Positions 25,083-34,764 of a stretch of DNA of 64,000 nt are shown here, one piece after another. Below the pieces are notes generated by a model. It did no database searches. It saw only the letters and a program-made list of their open reading frames with translations, and had not been told where the DNA came from. The stretch is from Glycomyces buryatensis (GTDB lineage: Bacteria > Actinomycetota > Actinomycetes > Mycobacteriales > Micromonosporaceae), in the NCBI RefSeq assembly GCF_004912275.1, contig NZ_STGY01000071.1, forward strand, positions 1 through 64,000. Reading direction: 5' to 3'. Within the stretch, counting starts at the first letter, position 1. The number at the start of each line of letters is the position of its first letter. The translations under genes were made by a program, and so were the position numbers.

Positions 25083-25301
25083 TAGGGGCTGTCCTGTGAA
25101 TCCGGGCGAGGCTGAATCCGAGTCCATTTGTTCGCTCGCGAGGCGGAAGGGCCTCCAGATCCAACACCGGGATCTGGAGGCCCGACAACGAAGCGACCGG
25201 GCAAGGAGTTGCCGCCGCGAAGCGGCGTCCGGTCCGGGTGGTGGCGGGCGACGGGAGGGCGGGCCGGATACAGCCCGTTCGGATTCACAGGACAGCCCCT
25301 A
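25083..25301. mobile_element. MITE-like element with perfect 22 bp terminal inverted repeats
   Basis: The left end TAGGGGCTGTCCTGTGAATC(CG) at 25083-25104 is repeated exactly in inverted form at 25280-25301. The outermost TA on both sides fits a TA target-site duplication, which would leave 20 bp inverted repeats and a 215 bp element. It has no credible gene, only a strong internal hairpin (25149-25183), so it is a non-autonomous element that would need a transposase encoded elsewhere. TA targets are typical of IS630/Tc1-like transposases, but the family cannot be fixed from the ends alone. It sits in the 505 bp gap between pdtaR and the PP2C gene, close upstream of the latter. Confidence 0.85.
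25149..25183. repeat. Perfect 14 bp hairpin inside the MITE-like element
   Basis: GGGCCTCCAGATCC and GGATCTGGAGGCCC flank a 7-nt loop. No T-run follows on either strand, so it is more likely part of the element's structure (cruciform or RNA hairpin) than a terminator. Confidence 0.8.
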
Positions 25302-25389
25302 ACCGCCCGACCCGCCGGGAAATCCGCATTTCCTGATCCGAACTGGACCGGGCGTCCAGACTCGGAGGCAACTAGGCGGAGGGCGGACG

Positions 25390-26490
25390 ATGGAACGGTT
25401 GCCGGAGATGCTGGCGCTGCGTCAGACCGCGGGGCTGGCGTGGCTGCGGGCCGCTCCGCTCGCGGTGGTCATCATCGTGGTCCCGCTTGACATCGTCACG
25501 CATTCTTTGACCCTGTGGGCGGTGGTCGCGGCGACGCCGCCGCTCGCCGCGCTGGTCAACGGGCCCAAGGTCACCGCTTTGGTGGCACTGGCGGCCGGCG
25601 TGGCCTTCGTGCTGCTCGAAGTGGTCGACGCCGGCCGGATTCCCCACCATCCGCAATCTGAGCTGATCACTGTGTCCATCATCGGTCTGACCAGCGTCAT
25701 CATCGCGCATCTGCGGGATCGGGTGCTGGCCCATCTGCTGAGCGTCGCCTCCGTCGCCGAGGCGGCGCAGCGGGCGCTGCTGCCCGAGGTGCCGAAGCGG
25801 GTCGGGCGGCTCGAATGCGCGGCGATCTACCGTGCCGCCGCTGCCAAGAGCCAGCTCGGCGGGGACTTCTTCGACCTGTTGGACACGCCGTGGGGCGTGC
25901 GGGCGGTGATCGGGGACGTTTCCGGGCACGGCCTCGGGGCGGTTTCGGCGATGGCCGCGCTGCTCGGGTCGTTTCGGGAGGGCGCGCTGGACGATGTCGA
26001 TCTCAATGGCCTCGGGGCGCGTCTCGAACGCCGGATGGCGATGCGCAATGACGACCACGGCGCCTGGAACCTCCAGTTCGCGACGGCGCTGCTCATGGCC
26101 TTCGATCCGGAGGGCGATTCGGTGGAGGTGCGCAGCTTCGGGCATCATCCACCGCTGCTGCTGCGCGACCGTGCGGTCGAGGAGATCGAGCTCGATCCCG
26201 CTCCCCCGCTGGGACTGCTCGGCGAGTTCAACACGGTCGCGCCCGCGACCGGAAAGCGGCTGCGGGTGGGCGATCTGATCGTGGCGCACACCGACGGCCT
26301 GACCGAGGCCAGGAACGCGTACGGCGAGGAATACCCGCTGGCGAAGCGGCTGCGGGCCCGGGCGGCGAAACAGGGTCCGTTCGCCAACGCCTGGGCTGCG
26401 GCGAACTTCGTCACCGATGACGCGGTCGCGCAGGGCCACGTCTTCAATGACGACGTGGCCGTAATCGTCATCGGGGTGCGCGGCGCCTGA
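25390..26490 (+). CDS. Membrane-bound SpoIIE-type PP2C serine phosphatase
   Basis: 366 aa. Three or four membrane segments at about 20-115 (AAPLAVVIIVVPLDIVTHSL; TLWAVVAATPPLAALV; VTALVALAAGVAFVLLEVV; ELITVSIIGLTSVIIAHL) precede a SpoIIE/PP2C phosphatase domain at about 140-362. Metal-binding motifs: LGGDFFDLL, AVIGDVSGHGLGA, VAHTDGLTEARN and FNDDVAVIVI. These enzymes dephosphorylate anti-sigma-factor antagonists or other Ser/Thr-phosphoproteins. No sensor domain is obvious besides the membrane part. ATG at 25390 has GGAGGG about 8 nt upstream. The MITE ends 88 bp before the start and could alter its promoter. No partner-switching genes are adjacent; the receptor kinase at 31744 is in the same neighbourhood but a link is unproven. 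Confidence 0.92.
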   Translation: MERLPEMLALRQTAGLAWLRAAPLAVVIIVVPLDIVTHSLTLWAVVAATPPLAALVNGPKVTALVALAAGVAFVLLEVVDAGRIPHHPQSELITVSIIGLTSVIIAHLRDRVLAHLLSVASVAEAAQRALLPEVPKRVGRLECAAIYRAAAAKSQLGGDFFDLLDTPWGVRAVIGDVSGHGLGAVSAMAALLGSFREGALDDVDLNGLGARLERRMAMRNDDHGAWNLQFATALLMAFDPEGDSVEVRSFGHHPPLLLRDRAVEEIELDPAPPLGLLGEFNTVAPATGKRLRVGDLIVAHTDGLTEARNAYGEEYPLAKRLRARAAKQGPFANAWAAANFVTDDAVAQGHVFNDDVAVIVIGVRGA

Positions 26491-26515
26491 CCCGGCGGGC
26501 GAACCGTTCCCCGGG

Positions 26516-26550
26516 CAAGAAGAAAGGCCCTGGTGAACAGGGCCTTTGTG
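26516..26550 (-). terminator. Terminator behind the tRNA gene
   Basis: On the minus strand AAAGGCCCTG-TTCAC-CAGGGCCTTT is followed by CTTCTT. It begins a few bases after the tRNA 3' end and may also stop transcription from the PP2C gene on the other strand. Confidence 0.85.
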
Positions 26551-26553
26551 CGG

Positions 26554-26627
26554 TGCCCTACCTGGGATTCGAACCCAGACTTTACGGGTTTTGAATCCGT
26601 TCTCTCTGCCAGTTGGAGTAGTAGGGC
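26554..26627 (-). tRNA. tRNA with CAA (Leu) anticodon but short variable loop
   Basis: 74 nt cloverleaf on the minus strand: acceptor GCCCTAC / GTAGGGC, D arm with AACTGGCA loop, anticodon stem ACGGA / CCCGT around the loop TTCAAAA, variable loop AAAGT, T arm CTGGG-TTCGAAT-CCCAG, discriminator A; the genomic 3' end continues CCG, so CCA is not fully encoded. The loop gives anticodon CAA, nominally leucine (UUG). Bacterial leucine tRNAs have a long variable arm, whereas this one has five bases, and the last anticodon-stem pair is A-C. Identity is therefore uncertain: an atypical tRNA-Leu or a tRNA-like RNA. It has its own terminator. Confidence 0.8.
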
Positions 26628-26795
26628 ATGGCCGTCGAAACAGCCGGTGGAAATGTTACCTCGCGCCGGACCAGGGCTGCTCGGAAGGTCCGGGCGGGCG
26701 AAAGGGACCCGCCGTCGCTCGCCTGGTTCGGGCTCTCTGGAAGGGCGGCGGTCCGGTGGCCGATCGGACTGGCCGGGCGTGGATACAGTCACCGA

Positions 26796-27155
26796 ATGGC
26801 GATCGTGGAGATGATGGAATCGGCTTGGTTTCCCTGGGTTGCGTCCCTGGTCGTGGTGATCGTCGGCGCGCCCTCTTTGGTGCTGGTCGGCTATCCGCTG
26901 TATGTGATCAAGACGCCTGAGGAGAAGCGCTCCAGGGCGGGTTTCGTCACTGGGACGATCTTTCTGCTCACGATGATGTACAGCGTCTCGCTAATGGCGT
27001 TCAGCGGCTTTCTCAGCGATTCCCCGGACACGCTTTCGTTCGGCCTCACCGTCGTCGGCCTCCTGGTCCTCCCGGCGACGGCGGTCTCGTCGGCCACCGC
27101 CTGGCTCCTGCGCCGCAAGGGCTGGGGGCAGCCGAGACCGCGCCGGGACACCTGA
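26796..27155 (+). CDS. Small integral membrane protein, unknown
   Basis: 119 aa. The ATG at 26796 lies 6 nt after a TACAGT -10-like box, so the mRNA is probably leaderless; a longer in-frame reading would run into the tRNA. Three membrane segments: about 9-32 (WFPWVASLVVVIVGAPSLVLVG), 48-70 (GTIFLLTMMYSVSLMAFSGFL) and 81-105 (LTVVGLLVLPATAVSSATAWLL), with a basic C-terminus RRKGWGQPRPRRDT. No family recognised. It ends 7 bp from the convergent GH30 stop. Confidence 0.72.
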   Translation: MAIVEMMESAWFPWVASLVVVIVGAPSLVLVGYPLYVIKTPEEKRSRAGFVTGTIFLLTMMYSVSLMAFSGFLSDSPDTLSFGLTVVGLLVLPATAVSSATAWLLRRKGWGQPRPRRDT

Positions 27156-27162
27156 CGCCGCG

Positions 27163-28620
27163 TCAGATCTGGACTCCCGTGATCTCGAAGGTCTGGACCG
27201 TATTGGCGGGGAAGGCCCTGGAGAATCGCTTGCCGGACACCGCGGTGTCGGTGTAGCTGCGGTAGAGCTCGGAGCCGTTGGTCTGGGTCGACCAGCGGGT
27301 GATCGTGGCGTCGGGGACGGTGGCGAAGTTCGCCAGGTCGTAGGTGACGGTCTGCGCGTTGCCGTAGTTGGTCGTGATGAGCACCAGCTTGCGGGCGGCC
27401 GAGTCGTAGGCGGCGATGGTGTTGTCCTCGCCGCCGTCGATGAGCCGCATGCCGGGGCGGATGTGGCGGGCGTACTGGGCGTAGACGTAGTACTTGGGGT
27501 GGACCTCGCCGAGCGTGCCGGCCTCGTTGTCCGCCTGGATGAGTCCCCAGCCGCCGCCGTCGAGGACCTGCCAGTAGACCCAGGCGGTCGGCTTCATCCA
27601 GCGCAGGTCGAGGTTGAGGTTGCGGGCCAGTCGCATGCCGGTGGCGTCGTTCTCGCCGTATTCGGAGTTCCACAGGATCTTCCCGGCGGCGGAGACGTCG
27701 TTGAAGAGCAGGTCGCGGCGGCCGTTCTCGTACTGGTAGCCGTGCACATTGACCTTGGCGACCTTCCCGCGGGCCGTGCTCGTCAAGCCGTTGAAGGTGC
27801 TGCGGGCCTGGTCGTAGCTGGTCTCGTCCGAGGCGGTGATCGCCGTTCCGGAGAGTCCGCGCGAATCCAGTTCGGCGCGAAGGTGATCGATGACGATCGA
27901 CTGGGTGCCCACGTCGAAGTGGCAGCCCTCCTGGGTCCCGGTGGCGCTCCAATAGTTCGTCATCGGCTCGTTGAAGGGGTCGACGTACTGGAAGTCGACG
28001 TCCCAGTTGTCGCTGGCGTACTTCGCGACGGTGGCCATGTAGACGGCGTGCTGCTGCCGGTTCCAGGACTGGAGGTTGTCGACGTTGGCGTCGGCGCCGC
28101 CGGACGGGTTGTGGTTGGTGCACATCCACCACATCGGCGAGTTGGAGAACAGCTCGAACAGGTTCGCGCCCCGGTCGCGGGCCTTCCACATGAGGTTGCG
28201 CTGGGCCGAGTCGACGTTCCAGTCCCAGCTGGAGGAGGACGGGTCGCTGGAATTCCAGTCGAGCCAGTAGCCCTCCATCTGCCTGGAGGCCATCATGTTC
28301 GGGGAGACGGCCATGGACTCGCCGTCGATCGAGTTCCAGCTGCAGGCCCCGGCGTTGTAGCGGACGATGTTCATGCCCAGACCGGGCACCGAACCTCCGT
28401 TGTAGCTGACGGAGTTGCGGCTGAACATGATGTCGGCGATGTCGTCGCGATCGCCCCAGGCCTTGCCCCACCAGCACAGTGAGGTCCCCCAGCCCTCCCA
28501 GGTGCCCCAGTTCGCGGCGGGGTTGACGGTGGTCGTGTAATCGGCCTGCGCGGTGCCCGGAATGGCCACGGCGGCAGCGGTTCCGGCACCGGCGGCGGTG
28601 AGGAGTGTACGACGGCGCAT
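27163..28620 (-). CDS. Secreted GH30 glycosidase, probable endo-beta-1,6-galactanase
   Basis: 485 aa. Tat-type signal peptide MRRRTLLTAAGAG..GTAQA (about 1-26, RRR followed by a hydrophobic stretch). The mature protein starts with NWGTWEGWGTSLCWWGKAWG, the signature of the GH30 group that contains the endo-beta-1,6-galactanases of Streptomyces. Catalytic acid/base is Glu218 in DPFNEP and the nucleophile Glu320 in WNSEYGEN. The (beta/alpha)8 barrel (about 30-390) is followed by the usual beta-side domain to 485; there is no CBM. It would cut the beta-1,6-galactan side chains of arabinogalactan proteins outside the cell, which fits the arabinan operon at 34.7-47.5 kb. Promoter and an operator-like palindrome lie upstream. 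Confidence 0.88.
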   Translation of the reverse strand: MRRRTLLTAAGAGTAAAVAIPGTAQADYTTTVNPAANWGTWEGWGTSLCWWGKAWGDRDDIADIMFSRNSVSYNGGSVPGLGMNIVRYNAGACSWNSIDGESMAVSPNMMASRQMEGYWLDWNSSDPSSSSWDWNVDSAQRNLMWKARDRGANLFELFSNSPMWWMCTNHNPSGGADANVDNLQSWNRQQHAVYMATVAKYASDNWDVDFQYVDPFNEPMTNYWSATGTQEGCHFDVGTQSIVIDHLRAELDSRGLSGTAITASDETSYDQARSTFNGLTSTARGKVAKVNVHGYQYENGRRDLLFNDVSAAGKILWNSEYGENDATGMRLARNLNLDLRWMKPTAWVYWQVLDGGGWGLIQADNEAGTLGEVHPKYYVYAQYARHIRPGMRLIDGGEDNTIAAYDSAARKLVLITTNYGNAQTVTYDLANFATVPDATITRWSTQTNGSELYRSYTDTAVSGKRFSRAFPANTVQTFEITGVQI

Positions 28621-28635
28621 TCAGGCCTCCAGATA

Positions 28636-28648
28636 TGTCGATACGACA
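28636..28648. promoter_or_regulatory. Operator-like inverted repeat before the GH30 gene
   Basis: TGTCG-ATA-CGACA, perfect 5 bp arms around 3 bp, located between the -10 box and the start codon of the GH30 gene, where a repressor would block transcription. Confidence 0.4.
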
Positions 28649-28649
28649 C

Positions 28650-28678
28650 AGAGTCCCACCGTCCGGCGACAACGTCAA
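28650..28678 (-). promoter_or_regulatory. Promoter of the GH30 gene
   Basis: Minus strand TTGACG (28673-28678), 17 bp spacer, GACTCT (28650-28655). The -35 is good and the -10 poor. A small hairpin CCCCTT-AGAGA-AAGGGG at 28679-28695 abuts the -35 and may terminate the upstream gene. Confidence 0.5.
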
Positions 28679-28784
28679 CCCCTTAGAGAAAGGGGAAGTG
28701 AAAGTATCGCCACCGCCACCGCACCGACCACTTCGGGCCGCTCGGCTTCTCGCCGAATCGAGGTGTGGATCGATCGCCGTTCCG

Positions 28785-30350
28785 TCAATCCATGAGGGAG
28801 TAGAACATCTCCCGGACCTCACCGGAGGTGAAGTCGGACTCGTACTCGTCGGGCGGGAGGGCGTAGGTCGATCCGTAGAACGTCTCCACCTCGATGTATT
28901 CGGGGCAGGGATCGCCGAGCTGCTCGGTGAAGCTCGTGACGAGCTCGCCGGTCCGGAGTTCGTAGGCCTTGATGGTGAACTTGCTGGCGTAGAAGTCGAC
29001 TTCGCTCGCGCCTAGCGGGGACAGGGAGTTCTCGTAGTAGCAGCTGTCCTGGTATTCGCCCTTCGAGGGCCCGTTGACGCAGACGACCAATGCCGTGTCG
29101 TCCACGCCGTCGGCCTGCCAGGAGTTCGGGAAGTCGTATGAGTTCGGGTCCAGACCGAACAGCCACATCCGGTGCGGGCCTTCGCCCTTGTACTCCACGG
29201 CTCCCCGGTAGGGGGCGGGGTTGTCGCAGTACTCGTCGTTGTTCAGCAGATCGGTGACGTTCTCGTACTCGATCTGGGTCTCCACCTCGTAGAGCTCGTC
29301 GGCGGCCTCGGCGGCGCGCGCGTCGTCCGGATACTCGGCGAGGAACTCCTCGTACGTGGCCCGGGCCGTCTCGAGTACACCGGCGGCGGCCGTATCGCGG
29401 GCGCATTCGAGCATCCGGTCCGGGACCTGGCCGGCGGCAGCGGCTATCGGGTCGGACAGTTCCGGCGCCTCCGCGGACTGGGCGTAGAGCCAATCGTTGA
29501 TGGTCTTGACCCGGCAGGCCGAATCGTCGTCCGCGAGGTCGACCAGGTAGGACTCGACCACTTCCTGGACGCGAACCGATTGGGCGGGGACGTCTTCGAG
29601 CGTCGTCGCCAGTTGGGCGAAGGCCGCCTCCAGATTCGGTTCGACCGCCATGCTGCTGTCAATGGTCGATTCCAGCAGCAGGGCGGCCCGCTCGGGCCCG
29701 GCCCCTTCCCACAGCGCCCCTGGGTGGTCCATATAGTCCACCAGTGTCTCGGCACCCTCCGTCGGCCCTTCATCGAGCGCCCGCAGCAGGATCTGGCACG
29801 CCGCAAGGTGCTCCTCGCCTTCGAGCGTCATGGAGCCGAATGCGATGCGATGGGTCCCGTCGAGCTCCTCCAGGGACTCGCTCGCGCTCGCGCAGTCGCC
29901 GTCGGTCTGCGCGAGCGCTGCGCTCCGCACGGTCATCCAGGCGTCGAAGCGCAAGCCCACGACGGCGGCGAGGACCAGTCCGGCGGTGGCGGCGACGAAG
30001 ATGCGCGAACGTCGGGAGCGGGGCCGGCCGTCCAGGTCATCGATCAGCAATTCGGGTTCGGTGCGGCGGGTGAGCCACCAGGCATGGACCACCGCCGCCA
30101 GCCACCATGCGGCCAGCCCGAACCGCCACTGCGGAGCGGCGGGATCCTCGGCCAGCGCGAACAGGAAGAACAGCGTCCCGACGATGGCGACGCCGGCCAG
30201 TCGCGGGCGGCGCATGAACAGGTATCCAATGCCGAGCGCCGTGGCGTTGCCGAGGATGGCGGTGGGCGGGTCGGCGCGGCGCACGATCGGCTTGGGCGGC
30301 ACCGGAGTCGGCGGCTCCGGGGCAGGGGGCGGGAACATCTGGGGGTACAT
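28785..30350 (-). CDS. Large membrane protein with extracytoplasmic domain, unknown
   Basis: 521 aa. Proline-rich N-terminus (MYPQMFPPPAPEPPTPVPP), then two close hydrophobic segments at about 35-95 (LGNATALGIGYLFM; LAGVAIVGTLFFLFALA; AAWWLAAVVHAWWL) and another at about 118-137 (IFVAATAGLVLAAVVGL). The remaining ~380 residues are acidic and outside: a helical, tetratricopeptide-like part (ARATYEEFLAEYPDDARAAEAADELYEVE near 330-360) and a C-terminal beta-rich part with several Cys. Not a recognised family. Start ATG at 30350 with AGGAG upstream, 27 bp behind the FHA gene stop, so the two are co-transcribed, and a phospho-signalling role is a fair inference. Confidence 0.75.
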   Translation of the reverse strand: MYPQMFPPPAPEPPTPVPPKPIVRRADPPTAILGNATALGIGYLFMRRPRLAGVAIVGTLFFLFALAEDPAAPQWRFGLAAWWLAAVVHAWWLTRRTEPELLIDDLDGRPRSRRSRIFVAATAGLVLAAVVGLRFDAWMTVRSAALAQTDGDCASASESLEELDGTHRIAFGSMTLEGEEHLAACQILLRALDEGPTEGAETLVDYMDHPGALWEGAGPERAALLLESTIDSSMAVEPNLEAAFAQLATTLEDVPAQSVRVQEVVESYLVDLADDDSACRVKTINDWLYAQSAEAPELSDPIAAAAGQVPDRMLECARDTAAAGVLETARATYEEFLAEYPDDARAAEAADELYEVETQIEYENVTDLLNNDEYCDNPAPYRGAVEYKGEGPHRMWLFGLDPNSYDFPNSWQADGVDDTALVVCVNGPSKGEYQDSCYYENSLSPLGASEVDFYASKFTIKAYELRTGELVTSFTEQLGDPCPEYIEVETFYGSTYALPPDEYESDFTSGEVREMFYSLMD

Positions 30351-30377
30351 GGGGGCTCCTAGCGCTTCGGTTCCGGG

Positions 30378-31169
30378 TCAGTCGCCGAGCAGGCGCAGGT
30401 CGGGCGGGACCAGGGTCCTGGTGTGCAGCAGTTCGAGGATCAGGTTGTGGTTGAGCATGTTGCCGACGGGTTCGCCGACCTCCTCGCGCGTCAGGCCGGG
30501 CACGCCGGTGGCCGAGAGGCGGCGGCGCACGGCCGTGACCAGGTGTTCGACCCGCTTGGGGCGCCACTTCGCGTCGGGCTGAAGCTCCTGCAGCTCCTCG
30601 GCGACCTGCCGCCACGCCAGCGGCTGCGCGTAGGACTCGTGCATCAGGTAGCGCTGCGCGAGGGACACCAGGGCAATCCGCTCCTCGGCGTCGAGCTTCC
30701 ACGGTTTGTCCTTGAGCGTCCCGGCGTCGGGCGCGGGCCGGGGCAGGCGGCCGTCCTCTCCGGCGACGTACAGCTCCAGCAGGTGCCTGCGATGGGCGGT
30801 GCCGCGCAGGAACACCGGGGTGTACCCGAGCCCCAGCGGGAGCGGCTCGTCCTCGGAGAACAGCATTCGCGAGCTGGGGAGCTGGAGCGCCGCGTGTCCG
30901 GTGTTGGCCAGCCACCAGTGGTCGCCGCGGCGGGTCACCTGGCCGTGGGTGCGGCTGACGCGGCGGTCGTCCTCGCCGAGGCACACGTGGACCTCGGGCC
31001 GGTTCCGTCCGAAGCAGACGAAGCGGCCCTCCTTGGGGCGGAACCGTACCCCTCCCGAGACGGAGAGGACGTAGATGGTGCCCGGCTCGGATTCGGGGAT
31101 CCCGAAGGCCAGGCTCGCGTGTTGCGGCGGCAGCGGTTCCAGGCCCTCAACCTGTTGGATGTCACTCAT
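30378..31169 (-). CDS. FHA-domain protein
   Basis: 263 aa, cytoplasmic. ATG at 31169 has GGAGG 5 nt upstream. FHA phosphothreonine-binding domain at about 30-120, with the core FGRNRPEVHVCL..RRVSRTHGQV (GR, SR and H residues of the family). The C-terminal half (about 145-263: DKPWKLDAEERIALVSLAQRYLMH; LAWRQVAEELQELQPDAKWRPKRVEHLVTAVRRRL) is helical and resembles a DNA-binding or winged-helix region: similar FHA plus C-terminal 'WRPKRVEHLVTxVRRRL' proteins occur in other actinobacteria, function unknown. Followed by the membrane protein at 28785; divergent from the lipoprotein and near a receptor kinase, which could phosphorylate its partner. Confidence 0.88.
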   Translation of the reverse strand: MSDIQQVEGLEPLPPQHASLAFGIPESEPGTIYVLSVSGGVRFRPKEGRFVCFGRNRPEVHVCLGEDDRRVSRTHGQVTRRGDHWWLANTGHAALQLPSSRMLFSEDEPLPLGLGYTPVFLRGTAHRRHLLELYVAGEDGRLPRPAPDAGTLKDKPWKLDAEERIALVSLAQRYLMHESYAQPLAWRQVAEELQELQPDAKWRPKRVEHLVTAVRRRLSATGVPGLTREEVGEPVGNMLNHNLILELLHTRTLVPPDLRLLGD

Positions 31170-31207
31170 GTCGACCTCCGAAATCCTTCGACGTTCACAG
31201 CGTTGCA

Positions 31208-31236
31208 CGACCGGCCTGGGACCCCTCCCGGCCGGT
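31208..31236. repeat. 8 bp perfect hairpin in the FHA/lipoprotein intergenic region
   Basis: GACCGGCC and GGCCGGTC flank 13 bp. It lies in the 115 bp divergent region, 39 bp upstream of the FHA start; operator or mRNA leader hairpin are both possible. Confidence 0.4.
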
Positions 31237-31284
31237 CCGGGCTAGAAACGATGGTGTGAACACCCCCGGCCCGAGGAGGAAACC

Positions 31285-31743
31285 GTGAACCGCATCAACC
31301 CCGCAATCGTCCTGCCCGCAGCGGCCATGCTTGCTCTGGCCGCCTGCGGCGCAGGTGACGACGAGGGCGACTCCGAGGAGTCGGCTTCCGCAGGCTCGGT
31401 CCCCACATCGTCCGAGTCGGAGCCGGAACCGGAGTCGCCCTCCCCCACCGAGGACCCGCTCGAAGCCGCCGACGGCATCGACTACGAATCCTGCTTCGAC
31501 GGCGACTGCGAGGTGCGGGTCTCGGCCGGGACCGAGTTCGCCATCGACGACGAGTACGGCATGGACACGTTCACCGTCACGGAGGTCGGCGACGGCTACA
31601 TGTCCGTGGAGGGCACCGGCCCCGGTACCGCGGTGGGGTTCAGCCTCGGCGTCGACAACCAGGGCAATGCCAACAATGCCCTGGTCATCACCGTGGTGGC
31701 CATCGAGGGCGACGAGGGCGTGCTCGAACTCCGCCCGACCTGA
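31285..31743 (+). CDS. Small lipoprotein, unknown
   Basis: 152 aa. Start GTG at 31285 with GAGGAGGA upstream. Lipoprotein signal peptide with lipobox LALAAC (Cys21), then a Ser/Glu/Pro-rich linker (about 22-60) and an ~85-residue acidic beta-rich domain with a disulfide-like Cys pair (YESCFDGDCEV). The domain pattern (VRVSAGTEFAIDDEYGMDTFTVTEV..YMSVEGTGPGTAVGFSLG) recurs in small actinobacterial lipoproteins of unknown function. It ends directly at the stop codon of the convergent kinase gene (31743/31744). Confidence 0.82.
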   Translation: MNRINPAIVLPAAAMLALAACGAGDDEGDSEESASAGSVPTSSESEPEPESPSPTEDPLEAADGIDYESCFDGDCEVRVSAGTEFAIDDEYGMDTFTVTEVGDGYMSVEGTGPGTAVGFSLGVDNQGNANNALVITVVAIEGDEGVLELRPT

Positions 31744-33558
<1,815 letters not shown>

Positions 33559-33739
33559 CTGGCTCTCCACTCGTCCAATGCCGGTTACATGACCCCGTGA
33601 GTTGCCCTCAACTCTAGTGCAGTGCAACACAGTGCCCACGGCGTGGGACCGGTCCGAGGCGGACGGTGCTAGGGGGTGCCTACGGCCCCTTGACGGCCGC
33701 TATCCGGCCCATCTGCCCGCTCTCTCGGATTCGGGCCGC

Positions 33740-34540
33740 TCAGCCACGGGGGTAGAGCAGTTCCAGGAGCCGGTCGATGGTCGACGGTTGGGCGGCCATG
33801 ATCGAGTCGGACTCGGCCCGGTAGTCGGCGCCGGTCCGGTCGACCACGCTCAGGCCCGACTCGCGGGCGATCACGGTGCCCGCCACGACATCCCACGGGT
33901 TGATCATGGTGTGGACGACCGCGTCGACTCGGCCCGCCGCGGCCCAGCACATGTCGAGCGCGGCCGCGCCGAGCATCCGGATGCGCTGGACCTCCGGGAC
34001 GAGCCGGCCCAGCTGTTCCAGGCGTTCGCCGATCCGCTGCTCGGCGCCGATCCACACCGGGAAGTCGCCCATCGCCACCACCGAGTCGTGGAGGCTGTCG
34101 GGGCCGGTGCGCTTGGCCAGCGCCCGCCCATTGAGGGTCGCTCCGTGGCCGACTGCGGCACTGAAGGTCTCCTCGACCTGCGGTGCCCGCACCACGCCGA
34201 CGACCGGGATGCCGTGCCGGGTCAGTCCGAGCGAGACGCAGTGCTGCGGCGAGCCGTGGGCGAAGTTGATCGTGCCGTCGATCGGGTCGACCACCCATTC
34301 GTATTCCGAGCCCGAATCCCCGCTGCGGCCCCGCTCCTCCCCCTGCACCGGGATGCCGGGGGTCTCGGCTGCCAGGAACTTCCGGATCGCGTCCTCGGCG
34401 GCGAAGTCGAGCTCGGTCGCGAAGTCGCGGTCGCCCTTGCCGCTGATCTCCAGCTCGCCACCGGTGCCCGCCCGGATCGCCTGGACGGCGACCTCGACGG
34501 CGGCCTCGGCCTGGCGCTGAAATTCGAGTAGTTCTGGCAT
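33740..34540 (-). CDS. Inositol monophosphatase-family phosphatase
   Basis: 266 aa. ATG at 34540 with GGGAGC 7 nt upstream. Metal-site motifs in order: ATELDFAAEDAIR (family: TxxDxxxE), GEERG (GEE), WVVDPIDGTINFAHG (WxxDPxDGTxNF) and the late NPWDVVAGTVIARESG (WDxxAG). These Mg2+-dependent enzymes remove phosphate from myo-inositol phosphate, histidinol phosphate, fructose bisphosphate or related sugar phosphates; the substrate cannot be assigned. A 224 bp gap with two strong hairpins separates it from the arabinan operon. Same strand as the kinase gene downstream (182 bp away). Confidence 0.93.
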   Translation of the reverse strand: MPELLEFQRQAEAAVEVAVQAIRAGTGGELEISGKGDRDFATELDFAAEDAIRKFLAAETPGIPVQGEERGRSGDSGSEYEWVVDPIDGTINFAHGSPQHCVSLGLTRHGIPVVGVVRAPQVEETFSAAVGHGATLNGRALAKRTGPDSLHDSVVAMGDFPVWIGAEQRIGERLEQLGRLVPEVQRIRMLGAAALDMCWAAAGRVDAVVHTMINPWDVVAGTVIARESGLSVVDRTGADYRAESDSIMAAQPSTIDRLLELLYPRG

Positions 34541-34668
34541 ATTCGGCTCCCTCGTTCGCACCGCCCGCGGCCTGGTGCCGCCGCGTTCGGCCCCCCGTAT
34601 TCGATTACTCAAAGCCTAACTGCGAAACCTGAAGCCACCCTTAAATCTGTGTCACGCAAGGGAAAATG

Positions 34669-34705
34669 CGGCGTCCCCGAGGTTTGGAAGCCCCGGGGGC
34701 GCCGC
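34669..34705 (-). terminator. GC-rich hairpin, second structure between arabinan operon and IMPase gene
   Basis: GCGGCGTCCCCG pairs with CGGGGGCGCCGC around a 13-nt loop; no T-run. It could reinforce the terminator at 34721-34753. Confidence 0.4.
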
Positions 34706-34720
34706 AGCGGCGTCACGGCG

Positions 34721-34753
34721 AAAGGGCGGCCCGGCATTGCGCCGGGCCGCCCT
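34721..34753 (-). terminator. Terminator of the arabinan operon
   Basis: Minus strand GGGCGGCCCGGC-GCAAT-GCCGGGCCGCCC followed by TTTCG. It lies 12 bp behind the GH127 stop codon. Confidence 0.8.
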
Positions 34754-34764
34754 CGCGCTGGTCC

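Noticed and set aside
24988-25302. Small open frames inside the MITE-like element
   Set aside because: Both strands are open by chance; no ribosome-binding site and the frames cover the inverted repeats.
26555-26627. tRNA on the + strand
   Set aside because: The T-loop signature TTCGAAT in the proper place exists only on the minus strand; the plus strand would have no T arm.
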